DNA of 64,000 nucleotides from Thunnus maccoyii (lineage: Eukaryota; Chordata; Actinopteri; Scombriformes; Scombridae). The notes under the pieces were generated by a model, which searched no databases, was not told the origin of the DNA, and saw only the letters and a list, made by a program, of their open reading frames with translations. This document shows, piece by piece, positions 37,134 through 49,400 of this stretch. Each line of letters starts with the position of its first letter. The stretch's first letter is position 1. Location of the stretch: contig NC_056554.1 in assembly GCF_910596095.1 (NCBI RefSeq), forward strand, positions 1,860,001-1,924,000, in the 5' to 3' direction. Position numbers and translations under genes: made by a program.

Positions 37134-37667
37134 AGTAATAATATATGTAAACATTGCTGTAAAACAGGTTTAGATTTTAAAGTCTGATTATGAAACACAA
37201 ACATTTTTATAGATTATAAAGATTTATATCATTTCTTAAACTATGTGAATAACCTCAAGTTAGTATGGTAAAAAAAAAAAGACAACTTTTGAAGTTTTTA
37301 AGTTTTGCTGATGCACTGCTCTAATATTTAATAAAAACAAGGTCAAATGGTCTCCGTCTAAACTATGGCAGCACTGTGTTTTCGGTTTCCCCATCGGTTT
37401 AATTTCCCGGGAAAATGTTATGATAATGAGGTAACTCTCTGCCAATCCTGATGCTCAAAAACCAACTGGCCCCGCCCTCGATGACGACGAACGAGAGGAA
37501 ACTGTACAATACCATAAAAGGAAAATACTCCCGCATGCGCAGTAGATTGAGTTTTGTTTGAAGTGAACTGCCCTACAAGCTGCAAAGTCGCTAAGCAATT
37601 GATTTTAACAGTATATTTCTCACATTTCCTCCGTGTTGTTTTAGTGCCTCTATGCATCGTAGAGACG

Positions 37668-40600
37668 ATGTTAGGCCATCACTATCCAAATGCCGACAAG
37701 TCGCAACAACTGGTCAACTATGTGGAGGATTATCTGGAATGTGTGGAGTCCCTGCCTTTGGACATACAAAGAAATGTTTCTTTGCTTCGGGAAATTGATG
37801 CAAAGTATCAAGGTATTGTATTTACATCTTTTTAATCTTTAATTCCATCTGTGTGTTGTAATGTGGCAAACATTAGCGGTGTCTGAGAGGGCGTGCTGAA
37901 ATGGTGGAGCAGGCGCCAGCCTTGTCTTCCCATTTTATAAAAACCGAGCGCCCCTTGCTCGTATCTACTTCGATAAACAGTAATGTGACCCGCTGAAATG
38001 TGGATAATTACACTGATGAGCCATGTGTTCAATAAACAAGTCAGCCGTCCGTCAGTTAGCATAACCCGGACACACTCCGTCCTGTTTTGTGTGTGGCACC
38101 AAACTCAACTCGAAAATCTTGAAATTTGATATTTCTTTCTCTCGGCACACGCACATATACTGAATAACTTTGTCCAAGATATGCTCTGAATACGCTGTGT
38201 CCAATGGCAAATTCGGCATTAATGTAATGCAAAAAATAGCACTGTGTAATAATAAAATCTCAACTTTTTCAATTGGTACATGCTGCCGCCCACCACGGTG
38301 TTTCCGCGGCTTATTATTATGGGAAAACCAGGAAAAACAATGAACAAACTCAGAAATGTATTTAAAATAAACACTGCTTGTTGTATTGAATGGATGCCGA
38401 ACGCAAGAACGCAGCATAAATATTTGTAAATATCATAAATCGTGTTGATTGAGGTGTGAACGTTTGCCTGAAGACTATGGTTACTACACACCGTCGTTTT
38501 TTCAATGAAAGCTGGTGTTTCATTCTGCATACGAAAGAATGCTGGTTAACAGTTCATTTTCGCCTTGTTTGTGAAACAGATAGATGCAATATGTTGCTGA
38601 TATCCCCATTATTAATGACACTTGAGCATGCTGGCGTTTGTTAACAAAAGCCCACAGTACAGGAAAACAATCCTCATTGTTGCTTTATGTTGACGCAGGG
38701 TGAGCAGCGGCTAAACCAGCCTTCGTTACCAATACGTTCAACGACACCGTCGACAGATAATGTGACACACACTGACAGAGTTAACGACGTTTTCGCCTTA
38801 AATTGTTTTTAAGCGAGATTGTACGACTGCTTAACCACTGTTCTCCTCGAGTGTGAACTGCAGAGCCGGAGAGCTCCTCTTCTAGGCAACCCCCTTCAAT
38901 ATTACTGCCGTCATTTCCTGGAGGCAGGAACTCACTGCGGTTCAGCCCTCCTCCTCCAGGCTGTAACTGCTGCAAACAACATGTCCAACTTCAGTTTCAC
39001 TTCAGTTGAAGTTGTCTACACTTGACTTGAGGGAAGATTTAAATGGAATTCAACCCGGCTTTTAAATAAAAGTATGAATATAATCCCTAGTCAAAAAGTC
39101 CTACAAGACTTTCATCTTTTCCAATAGAATCCTTAAGGATACCCACAATTTTTTAAAAATCCTATAGGAATTCCATAGGAAAAAGTTTTTAGGATTTTCT
39201 CAGTCCTATTGGAAATCTGTTTTTTTTCTGCTAGATCCAATAAAATCCCTTAGGATTCCTATACATTCTAAACATCCTATAAGACTTTTTATCCCCTTTT
39301 ATTAGAAAAAAAAGTTTGGTTCTTGTAGGATTTTCTCAGTCCTAATGGAAATCTGTTTTTTCTATTGGATCTTATATATATTTCAAACATCTTACAAGAC
39401 TTTCATTCATTTTTTTTTAGTTTTACAAGAATTACCAATAGGAATCTTATTTCTCATTTAAAATCTTACTTTAATCAAGACCACACTTGGTTCCAGTGAT
39501 CAGAATTAAAGATATGAACAGACTATAAGTGTTTCCGTCATCTTTGATCAGATGCATGTGGTGGTTGTAAATAACTGTGAACCAAATTTAAGGCATATTC
39601 ATAAAAACTTTGGAATATAGTCTGTCTTTGGTTTGGCCTGTTAAGGATTAAGCTGTTAAATATATTCATTCTTATCACGACCATGCTGTTTAAAAGATTC
39701 AGTATCAGCAGTTTGGTTGAATGATTATTACAATTTAATGTTCAAAATAAAATTAGAATACATCTATGGCTGTTATGTTCAACAACTATTTCAACAGCTG
39801 AACTAGTCTTATGTTGCTGTTATTACCTTAAGCAGCGTTCACATGAATAAACGCATTCAATGAGTAGTTCACCTTTTTGAAAAATGAGTTTATTTGCTTT
39901 CTTTCGGAGAATGAGATGAGAGGATTGATACCACTCCTGTGTCTGTGTGTTAAGAAGATGAACATGGTTAGGCCTAGCTTAGCATAAAGAGTAGAAGCAG
40001 GGGGGTTGCGCGATGGAATTATTTGACATACAACAGTGTATCTATACGCCCACTACGTCTGTGCAGCGCCTCATAGTGCTTTGGCTATTCACCAAAAAAT
40101 AGTTCCAGAGTGTAAACCTCCTAAAACAAAACTGTCATTTTTACATTTCTGTTTGTGTAGAAATTAAGCAAAAATGGCACAATGTGTTAATGAGCTTTAG
40201 AGGTGTTGGTAGGTGTATTTTTGAACTTTGGACAGAGCCTGGCTAGCGGTTTCCCCCTGCTTCCAGTTTTTATCATTTACAAAATGAACATCATGCTTTA
40301 TTAACGAAAACTTGAAACAAGTGATTGAGACCATAAACTCATTAGGAAAGTGTTTACTGGGGTGATAAATCAAGTGAGCAGTAGGGTCATTTTCTCATAG
40401 ACTTTCATACAATTGGACTTCTTTTTGGAACCAAAAGAGTCGCCCTCTGCTGGAATGAAGGTTTAAGTCACTTCTGCATTGGCTTCGCTTTTCAAACCCA
40501 GAGCTTCCTGCTTGGTCTTTATGCTAAGCTAGGCTAACCACATCTGGATTGCAGCTCATCTCATTCTCAGAAAAAAAGTGAATAAGCAGGTTTTCAAAAA

Positions 40601-41734
40601 TGTTGAGCTATTACTTTAAAAGCGACACCAAAGCTGTTGACACAACCAACAAACCATACAGTCTCCCTTTGTTTTAATATGTTGTATTCTGTTAGCTTTT
40701 AATTGCCCACTGGCTATCTTTGACCCTGGTAAACTTGTGATATAAACTCATGATCAACGTACAAGCCTTAAAGCTGGAGTGCGGGACTTTTACATATAAA
40801 TGAATGTCCGTTACATTCCTCTGCTGGCTGAGCTAGCTAACTTCCGATTTAGCCCTTTGCTAACTTGACTATTTAACTATTTACTCTCACTGCCAGAAGA
40901 GGGAGACAGAAGTTCCACACTCCAGGTTTAAATCAAATGAATAAAACAAAACAAACAAAAAAAACCTCCAATCATCCACCGCACTTTCATTAATTTGTGG
41001 AAACCTCTCCTTGTCTTTGTATCCTACTTGCAGAGGTGCTGAAGGAGGTGGATGAAGTATTTGAGAAGTACAAAGGTGAGCAAGATGCAGCTCAGAGAAA
41101 GCGCCTGCAGATCCAGCTGCAGCGGGCACTCATTATCAGCCAGGAGCTGGGCGACGAGAAGATCCACGTGGTGACCCAGATGACGGAGCTGGTGGAGAAT
41201 CGCTCCCGCCAAATGGACTCCCACTCCCTGTGCCTCCAGGAACCCGGCGAGTCTGAGCGGCTCACTACAGAGCGGCGCTCCAACGTCCAAGAGTCCCCAG
41301 CTCCTGAACGCACCTCAGCCCGCCGCCCACGACGCCAACGCAACAGCGAGAGTCGTGACTCCAGCCACCCATCAGCCAACGGCTCTCTAGTAGACGACCC
41401 TGTGGAGGAACTCTCCCTACCTCCGCCCCGAGAGAAGAAATCCAAATCTGCGAAGAAGAAGAAGCGCAAGGCCAAACAGGAACGAGACGCCTCACCAGTC
41501 GACTTTGCAATCGACCCCAATGAGCCCACCTACTGTCTCTGCGAGCAAGTGTCTTATGGTGAGATGATCGGCTGCGACAATGACCAGTGCCCCATCGAGT
41601 GGTTCCACTTTTCCTGTGTGGGGCTGACCTACAAGCCCAAGGGCAAGTGGTACTGCCCCAAATGCAGAGGGGACAATGAAAAGACCATGGACAAAAGCCT
41701 AGACAAGAACAGAAAAGACCGCCGGTCCAGGTAG
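37668..41734 (+). CDS. ing2: Inhibitor of growth protein 2, PHD-finger chromatin reader, 2 exons, 281 aa
   Basis: Exons 37668-37812 and 41034-41734 join in phase (CAA G | AG GTG) to 281 codons plus stop; human ING2 is 280 aa. The N-terminal ING domain (about 14-115) has [20 protein letters not shown] and [15 protein letters not shown] basic stretch near 184-198 ([15 protein letters not shown]) looks like a nuclear signal. The PHD finger (216-259) has the C4HC3 residues in CLCEQ, GCDNDQC, HFSC, CPKC and the YGEMIGCDN and W residues used to read H3K4me3. The polybasic tail ends [21 protein letters not shown] and the tail favour ING2 over ING1. Family role: subunit of Sin3-HDAC complexes linking H3K4me3 to deacetylation. 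The start is the ATG in MLGHHYPN, equivalent to human MLGQ. Confidence 0.95.
39090..39480. repeat. AT-rich diverged duplicate repeat in ing2 intron
   Basis: A block of about 130 bp with AGGATTTTCTCAGTCCTATT and GGAAATCTGTTTTTT appears twice (near 39191 and 39330). Words such as CCTATAGGA and CCTATAAGAC occur in both orientations, suggesting an eroded inverted-repeat element. Confidence 0.6.
39860..40618. mobile_element. Long-TIR MITE with internal insertion (ing2 intron)
   Basis: The left arm (GAGTAGTTCACCTTTTTGAA, GAGAATGAGATGAGA) is mirrored at the right (TCATCTCATTCTCAG, TTTTCAAAAATGTTGAGCTA), as are GGCCTAGCTTAGCATAAAG and ATGCTAAGCTAGGCTAACC. A different repeat (AGTCGCCCTCTGCTGGAATG) seems to sit inside near 40325-40500. 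Confidence 0.65.
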
Positions 41735-42393
41735 TGACCTGTCTTCAGTCACCCCTTGCTCATCTGGAAGATGTATTCATTCAGCCTGAGGGTTAAGACT
41801 ATAAGATGTAGATGATAACAGTACACGTGATGTTGTAAGAGCACAATCGAACATTAGTAGCAGCGTTTATTATTAATCAAGGACAAGTTGTGATTGAACT
41901 TGTGCTGTTACATCACTGATTGTTCCCACTGGCTATAACTGTACTGTAGTCTCTAGGGAGTCCAGCTGCTGCAAGAATCATCAGCCTGAAGCTGCCATCC
42001 TCATGAAGTTATTTGCTTTTTGTGAGATTTTTCTTTTTGACTTATGACAACAAATGAAAGCATCTTTTGGTTTACTGTCACTTTTCATTCTGGACAAGGC
42101 CCTATTAAAAGAATAAGGTATTCCTGCTAATGGTCATTATTTTCTTGTTTTGGCCAAAACAAGCCGTTTTTCCTTCATTTCATTTTCAAACTTCTGAATT
42201 GTTCTGAATTATTTGAAATCAGTGTCTGTCTCTATACAATAATGGCTTGTAGAGAATATCCGTTCACATGTACAATGTTTGTAAGAGATTGATATTTAAT
42301 TGAGGAGATGATTATTGATGGGGCACTGGACTTTGTGTTTGTGGACTTAATGTTTTCACTGGTTCACTATTGTGTATATTTCTTTTTATATTC

Positions 42394-42399
42394 ATTAAA
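42394..42399 (+). terminator. ing2: Poly(A) signal of ing2 (ATTAAA)
   Basis: ATTAAA about 660 bases after the ing2 stop, after which the sequence turns into transposon remnants. A variant signal; no AATAAA was seen before it. Confidence 0.5.
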
Positions 42400-42744
42400 A
42401 CAAAGTATAGTCACTCAGTTACTATTCGGTTTTCTCTTCTTCACTCTCAACTGTTTTAAGCTCTGAAGGCCTGTGACTCTTGCTACAACAAAGTTTCTAT
42501 TCAAGTCTGCCATTAGCCAAGATTTAGCCAACAAACCATACAACCTAATTAATTCATTAGCCAATTAATAAATATTAGCAAAGATTCTTTACCAACAAAC
42601 ATCAGTGTTCTTTTTTTAGCTCTGCTAAAATGTTGGTTTAATACTTTCAGTCCAGAATGAAATATCTCCATAATGTTTTGATAGATCGCCATGAAGGTGT
42701 CACAGACATTCTCAGTCCCTATACGAGGGATTTGGTGATTCAGA

Positions 42745-42822
42745 CTTAACATACATACTTGAGACACACTTTGAAGTGAATGGGAAGGTGTGTCTAAACT
42801 TTTGACTGGTACTGTGTAATGT
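42745..42822. mobile_element. Tc1-like transposon terminal fragment
   Basis: GGAAGGTGTGTCTAAACTTT followed by TGACTGGTACTGT is the typical inner-to-outer end of fish Tc1 elements. Only this end is present; the hAT-type element starts right after it. Confidence 0.65.
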
Positions 42823-43381
42823 ACAGTGGTGGAAGAAGTAGTCAGGTCCCATACTTAAGTAAAAGTAGCAATACCACAATGTAAAAATACGCCAATACAA
42901 GTAAAAGTCCTGCATTTAAAAACCTTGTTAAAGCACAGAAGTATTATCAGCTAGATTAACTTAAAATATTGAAAGTAAAAGTACTGGTTTTGTAGAAATT
43001 CTACAACCGTGACTGATATATTAAATATGTTTAATAAAGTACACCATGTGAGACACTTAGAGGCAATATGTGTCTTTGGTGGAAATGCTAACAACTCAGA
43101 CATCTGAAACATGAACACTGATTTCATAGAAGAGCTCACAAAACAAAAAGGTTGGGAATTACTGGTTTAATCTTAACGATGCAGTATAATTTATAAACTT
43201 ATTTTATTTAAAATTTTAACCTGAAAAGTAACTAGTTATTAAAGCTGTCAAATAAATGGAGTGGAATAGAAGTATAAAGTAGCATCAAATAGAAATACTC
43301 AAAGTACAACAAGGCTACCTCAAAATTGTATTGTAAAAGAACAGTACTAGAGTGAACATACTTTGTTACATTCCACCACCA
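42823..43381. mobile_element. hAT-type MITE, same family as 19.6 kb
   Basis: Starts CAGTGGTGGAAGAAGTAGTC and ends ACATTCCACCACCA; interior CATACTTAAGTAAAAGTAGC and GTCAAATAAATGGAGTGGAA match the reversed element at 19623-20268. About 559 bp, right terminal bases eroded. Confidence 0.75.
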
Positions 43382-44639
43382 TAATATATTTATCAAGTCA
43401 AAGGTTCCACTTGTCCACCACTTCGGTTTATGACAGGACAGGACACTAATGACTGAATTCCCATCAGCTGTACTAAAATATTAATGCTAATGTGATGTAA
43501 ACACTAATAGTCATATTGTCATGCTAACATTAGCATATTACCCTGTTAAATGTTATACGGTTCACACAATGTTACACCAGTTAGCATGTTATTGTTTAGT
43601 CCTTCAGTTACCAGGAGGCAAATGTGAATGTTAGCATGCTAATGTTAGCTCAATCATCATACAGCTTAGACTGATTAATTTAGTCACATAGAGTCAATGT
43701 AGAGCGACAGTCTGAACCGTCCTTAACTGGCTACTGACTACTTTGATTTAGGTAACAATATGAACATTTCTTCTGCATGACACCACCAATAGAACAAACT
43801 TTACCGTTTATGCCTAGTAAGGAGCTTTCTCTTCATCTTTCATGCATCCACCAATTTTGTTTTTTAGCATGAAAGAATACAGTAGGCCAAGGATACTTTC
43901 ACTCCCCACAATTTCATTCCTGTTAGCACAGCTCTTACCAGCATTAAATCCCATAGGGCACTCCAATGAACCCCTAGTAATGTACATAGTAATGATTTAA
44001 ACTCAAGTAGACAATAGTTGTTCTCACCAATGTCAACCAATAAGTTCCCCAGCTAGGTTTCTATTAATTCCATAAGCATTTGAGTTTTTAGGCTTGAGAG
44101 GTGATTATACAGAAATGATTAAGCATGTCATTCATGAATTTTGGAGCTTCGTAAGTGCATATTGGCTATGAGCCTAAGAAACTGAATTGCAGTAGGCTTG
44201 ACATTACATTGTCCAAAAGTCTCTAAGTTGCCTCCAAGTAATGCTTTGAGTTTAACCATTTCCCATGTACATTTACTTGTTTGTTGCAACAACTGCAATA
44301 AATCCTACCCTCATGAAGGTTATAATGTTTTGCTTTTGATAAAACTATGCTGTTGACTCAACTTTATGGTCTATCAGGTTGTTTGCTAGGCCGATCCTTA
44401 ATTTATTGTTCTGTTGAACTGTACTGCATTATACTGGAAGGTGATTCAATATTCACTCTACTGATATAAAAAAATATGTCTTTGTGCTGTAGCCAGTGAA
44501 TCATGGAGTAGCTAACTTCCTAAATGGCCTACAACAAAATTTATTGCTGTATATGACTAAGTATTGTTCCCTCAGATCCAGTTAAATTGGTGTCTGCACA
44601 CTATCGGCACAGTGAAGAAACCATCTGTTGACATTTATT

Positions 44640-46180
44640 AAAATTCATGTATGTATAGACATGTCTCTCTCCTTCCAGTTGAAACAAAATTACTCAACAA
44701 AACCGTCTCAAAAGTCACATTTCTAAAATTATACACCCAGATCAGACTGGGTTTGTTCTCAATCAACATATATATTTCAACATGAGAAGACTGTTCAATA
44801 TTATGTACAGTCATGCCTATAGCATGGAAGACTCAGTTGTAATTTCCCCTGATACCGAAAAGGCTTTTGACCAAATTGAACCGCCTTTTATGCTGTCCGT
44901 CTTAGCTAAATTTGGTTTCAGTTAATCACTTATTAATTGGATAAGGTTTATTTATAAAGTGCCCCACAGCTTCTGTTGTTGCAAACCAAAATATATCAAA
45001 TCCCTTTTGAATATATAGAGGTACACGCCCATCGGCTATCCAGCTGATGATTTAGCCTCTGGTGGCAAGGCTCAGTATTTCGGGGGTTCCGTGTAGCAAG
45101 TGGATATCCGGATAACGGATATATGGGCCAAGACTTCCCCTTCTGTGTGCCAGGTTGTTGTTTACAGTCTGATTAGCAACTTGAGACGGTCCAGACATCA
45201 TTTCGGCTAATCTCTATAAACAGATATATGCATATGAATGCAGATAAATTAAGAAAAAAGCTAATAAAAAGCCAAATCTTCGTCAGACAATAGTCGATGG
45301 GTTCTGAGACTACACTTTGGCCAATGCATTCTGTCCTCTTTTGCTCTCCACACGGACTGTTTACCTGCATGCAACCAAAGCCTGCTCAAATGTGACTGGT
45401 CAATACTACTTGGACTACAAACGGAAACCAGAACGCTTCTGGGACCAAAATCTTGTCCTGTTGCCTAAAGATTCTGCATTCATATGCAGATAGCTGTTTA
45501 TAGAAATTGATTTCACCGTTTATCTTTGCTTGAGTGCTAGAACGCCTGGCTTCACATATACACTTAAGTCCTGAGTTACATCTAATAACACATCAGGGTA
45601 CTTCACATAAGATCTCAGTCTATGCCTATGATGTAATTTTATTAATTTTGGATCCTAAAGCTATATCTATAAACAATTTGACTCATTCTCAGGGTTTAGG
45701 ATAAATTGGATAAAGGGTGAACTAATGCCTTTATCATGACTGGTAGACAAGGCATTCCTGAAGACAATCCCATTTAAGATTGTCTTAGATAAATTCACAA
45801 GTTTGGGTATTATAGCTACAAGAAAACTGGGCCAGCTATTGGGATAAGAAAATGAAACAATTGGAGAACAATATACATTTTTTGGAACACCTTGCCTATC
45901 TTAATGGTGGGACACATTAATGCCATCAAAATGGTAGCATTGCCAAGGGTCTATGTTTTTATACATTTTTCAGTCAGTTCCAGTGAGCATCCCTCAGTCT
46001 TACTTCAAGAAGCTAGACTCTGTTGTGTCATCTCTCATTTGGTCTGGTAAAGTACCTAGAATTTCTAGGTAGTATTTAAGTAAAGGTAAGAGTGAGGGTG
46101 GATTTGGTCTTCCCCAGTCTAAATTGTACTATCCAGCTGTCCATTTAAACATTTTCTCTTTCTGGTGTGGTTGCCAGAAA
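44640..46180 (+). mobile_element. LINE-1 (L1/Tx1-type) reverse transcriptase remnant with insertion
   Basis: Translation in broken frames gives L1 reverse transcriptase landmarks in order: IHPDQTGFVLNQH then VVISPDTEKAFDQIE (44735-44880), NPF-IYRGTR (45000-45030), FIFA-VLERLASHI then ISVYAYDV (45515-45650), and GHINAIKMVALPRVYVF and SEGGFGLP (45900-46120). Stops and frame changes are many, so it is long dead. About 480 bp of foreign sequence (about 45030-45508) interrupts it between the RGTR and FIFA motifs. Confidence 0.85.
45213..45503. mobile_element. Inverted-repeat element nested in the LINE-1
   Basis: CTATAAACAGATATATGCAT (45213) faces ATGCAGATAGCTGTTTATAG (ending 45503), with GCATATGAATGCAG / CTGCATTCATATGC inside. 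About 290 bp, non-coding; family unknown. A further 180 bp to its left (45030-45212) is also foreign to the LINE. Confidence 0.65.
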
Positions 46181-46408
46181 GTAACCTGGCAGTAACCTGG
46201 AAGAAATGCCTGCACAACTCTGTTAGCAGTTTACAGTTTGTATCCAAAATATATGAAAAAGAAATATATGTAAATGTAATAATTACACCCAACATGCACT
46301 GCAATATTACTCGGGGATGTTTAGGTTTTAGTTTATGTTCTATCATGTAGCATGCTCTACATTCTCTGATGTCTGTTCATAATATGACCAGGAGGTGCAG
46401 CATGCGCC

Positions 46409-49400
46409 CTATGAGTCCTCCTCTTCTTCCTCGCTGCTGCTGGACTCTCCAAACAAGTCTCCCTCTGTGGACACTGGAGTTGCTGTGGTGACAGTTTTGG
46501 ATGTTGCCCTGACGGTGACGAGGGCGTGACTGTGGCTGAGGCCAAGCAGAACGGAAACCTTGCACCCACGAAGCAGCTTCATGCAGCAGACGTGTGCATC
46601 CAGGGAAAGAACAGACAGGACACTGCATGCCTCCAGGTCCCAAAGGCTTAACTGTCCTGCATGATTATAGCAACATAAGAAAATCATTGTTTCACATGGA
46701 GAGATACTGCTCTGCCAGATATTACAATGGTGAAAAAAAATACTGTATATTTCCTAAAGTAGTAACATAAATAGTTTTGTACTGGATAGATGCACCTTAG
46801 TTTGATTTGCTAGTAAACACATTTTTGGGGTGGTACGTCTTTAAGACACATAGTCTTTATACATAGATCTATAGTTTTTAAGATCTCAGTCCTGGTTGAA
46901 TTGACAACAACTATGATTACTGAGAGTTACATTTGAAATGACACTTGTATTGACCACTGGAGGCAGCAAACACCACTTGACTGGCTTCTTTGCAAGACCC
47001 AAGGAATAGTGCTGGGCTGTGAGGTGATTTTTGTGCAGTGGCCACAGATGGAATTGCAGGTCACATTACATACACTGGCCCAAAAGGACCCCCCCCCAAA
47101 TAACCATCATTACAGCAGAAACTGCTGTAAAACCACAAGTAATTTATTTTTTGGTGTCACAAACAATCTGAAATGATGCTTATAATATCACAATTTGAGC
47201 CATTAGGTCAAATAAAAAGTAAAAGTTTAAAAGAGTCCTTCATTGTTCTGGGAGTCAGTGGTTAGTCAATAGGAGTTACACCGATTATACACTGAGTATG
47301 GCTGAAAGATTTTACATTGCAATTGCAATTTGAAAGAGTGATTTTCAAATCACATGACCCCTGATTTTAACTGATATAAATAACAGTGTCTTAACAAGCT
47401 GTAGGAGAAGAAAGGTTTTTCTTCACCAATCTTTGATTTCACAGCTTTAATGACATGTTGTTGGCAGATCTAATCTGCTGTAGATAACTGACAACTCTGT
47501 GAGTTGGTGAAGGGACAAACGCATTACTCCTGGCTGGTATCTGGTCATCCCATGGTCTTGTCATATCGGAGTTATCGTAATTATGTGTTTCTAACATGTA
47601 AATACGTCAATATCCAAGTCATAATTATGACTGGGAAACCCAGATTTTTCTGAAAGCTCTGATATATAAGATTTGGTGCCTAATAATACATAAATGCCTG
47701 AAACCAAACAAACATGTACACCTCACATCAGCCAAAGTCCGAAGTTCAATGTGATTAAACCCAAATTTAATGAATATAATGGTATATTGTCAATGTACAG
47801 TATTTTAATCCTCACATGACTAAACCAGTTATCATACAACCATCTTAATGATGTGAACGCTCACAAGTCATTAACATGAGAATCTTTCCCATCTCTGCCA
47901 TCCATTCAATATGAACACAGCATCAATAATGCTCTCAGCATGCTAGTGTCTGTGGTATTTATGTGTTCAAAGATGAGACACTGCTCAAAATAACTGACTT
48001 TTGAAAAAATACATTGTGGACTGTGTCTTTTTGCTTTTCAAAAACAATAACTGAGTGATGGGTTTTGCTGTAGATAAATGATCTGGGTGATGTAAAAATG
48101 TTAATTTTAGCCATGTTTCTAGCAGCAACAGCCTGGTAGTTGTCAAGTGTAAACAACAGACAGCTGGCACAGAGTTGTTGGAATCTCCTTTTAAGCTTTT
48201 AATCAAATCATATAATTGTTTCACACTAAAATTTCTGAGCTCCGTGTGTTATGCTCGCTGTTACTAATAAATATAAGGCTACTTTTGAATGACATATAGT
48301 ACAGTGGATTTGAACTCTGGGAAACAACAATCAACTGTATTTTTTTCTATCAGATTCTATTAATTTAGAAACAAGAAAATTTGTGATTATGCTTGGTACA
48401 AATGCATCTAATTTAACACTATGTAGACTACAAATAAAGGCCTGGGATTGGATAGACGTGATAGCAATTTCAATCTCAATTGCAATATTGGTTAAAAAAA
48501 CAAAACAAAAAAAACCCCAAACACAAATGATTGCAATTTGAATCCCCTGTGGAAGAGGCAGACTCGGCCAGTAACAAAATAAACATACAGTACATTGAAT
48601 CACAGAGAAAACACAGAATATTTATTGGTATTTTTTTGCATTAAAGGGTCAATTCACCTGAATTACAAACAGAACCCAGGATAACTTCAGCTTTGTAGAT
48701 TTTCTTTTATTTGAGTGAACTAACTCTTTAATGTGGTCAAATATTAATCTCAGAACATAAATGTGCTGGTGGAAGCTTCCTTAAAAATAGCTGTGGGTAT
48801 CAGCCTCATTTAATCAAACTCCATCTGGGACTGCATTGATTACACTTATTTGAAAGTGACAAACATGCTGTAATATGTCACCTGAATGTCAAAGAATCGT
48901 TTTCTGCACCAGAGTGTGAATACATGTGAAACCCTAATAAATTCTTCAATGCCTGTTTAGGAGCTTTAAATAACTTCCAATCTGGCTCCTACCTGACAAT
49001 AGAATGGCTTTGGTTCCTCCCTCTGTCATGTACAGCTTACTGGAGATGTCTATTGTCAGGTTCCCATAGCCACAGATGCTCTTATAGTTTCTCTTGAAGG
49101 CGTCCCACACTTTCATGCTGTCAGAGCAAACATGGACAACACTAATCATTATAAATGTAAGAAGCATTTTAACATTCAAACATGTTATACATAGTATAGC
49201 ATATATCAAATGAGATTATATGTGTGGTGATACTTGCGAATATTATACTCCATTTCTGTCAAGTCCGTTCCACTAGATGCCACTAAATTCTACACACTGG
49301 TCCTTTAAATAGTGTTTTCCATATTTCAGTTGTGTTTTATTTGCTATTTCATGCAACAGAGCTTGCAAAGTGTCACAATAAAAGAGTGCCTACAGCAGCA

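Larger units (their letters stand above)
33599..37667. other. LAMP-like to ing2 intergenic region
   Basis: Both flanking genes start here (LAMP-like to the left, ing2 to the right), so both promoters lie at the ends. No exon recognised between. Contents: T tracts near 33980, a TAG-rich simple repeat (35745-36125) and an L2-like LINE 3' tail (36945-37133). A motif pair AATCTGACCCATTTTTA / GGGTCAATTTGATCCGG at 33890-34055 hints at one more eroded MITE. Confidence 0.55.
41735..46408. other. Spacer between convergent ing2 and WD40 gene
   Basis: ing2 3' UTR to about 42.4 kb, then transposon debris: a Tc1-like end, a hAT-type MITE, about 1.2 kb of AT-rich sequence without a recognised element (43.4-44.6 kb), and a LINE-1 fossil with an inserted element. 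No host exon seen. Confidence 0.6.

Noticed and set aside
37813-37835. ing2 protein ending at the in-frame stop after exon 1
   Set aside because: The sequence reads through a good donor (AAG|GTATTG); splicing to 41034 restores the full ING2 protein.
38052-38530. Overlapping minus-strand frames of 103-121 codons in ing2 intron 1
   Set aside because: No homology recognised, no splice context, peptide composition looks random.
41092-41529. 145-codon minus-strand frame over ing2 exon 2
   Set aside because: Antisense shadow of ing2 coding sequence; no family resemblance.
46377-46643. Alternative frames in the last WD40 exon
   Set aside because: Only the frame ending EEEEEDS continues the upstream exon phase and gives a WD blade (QLSLWDLE).
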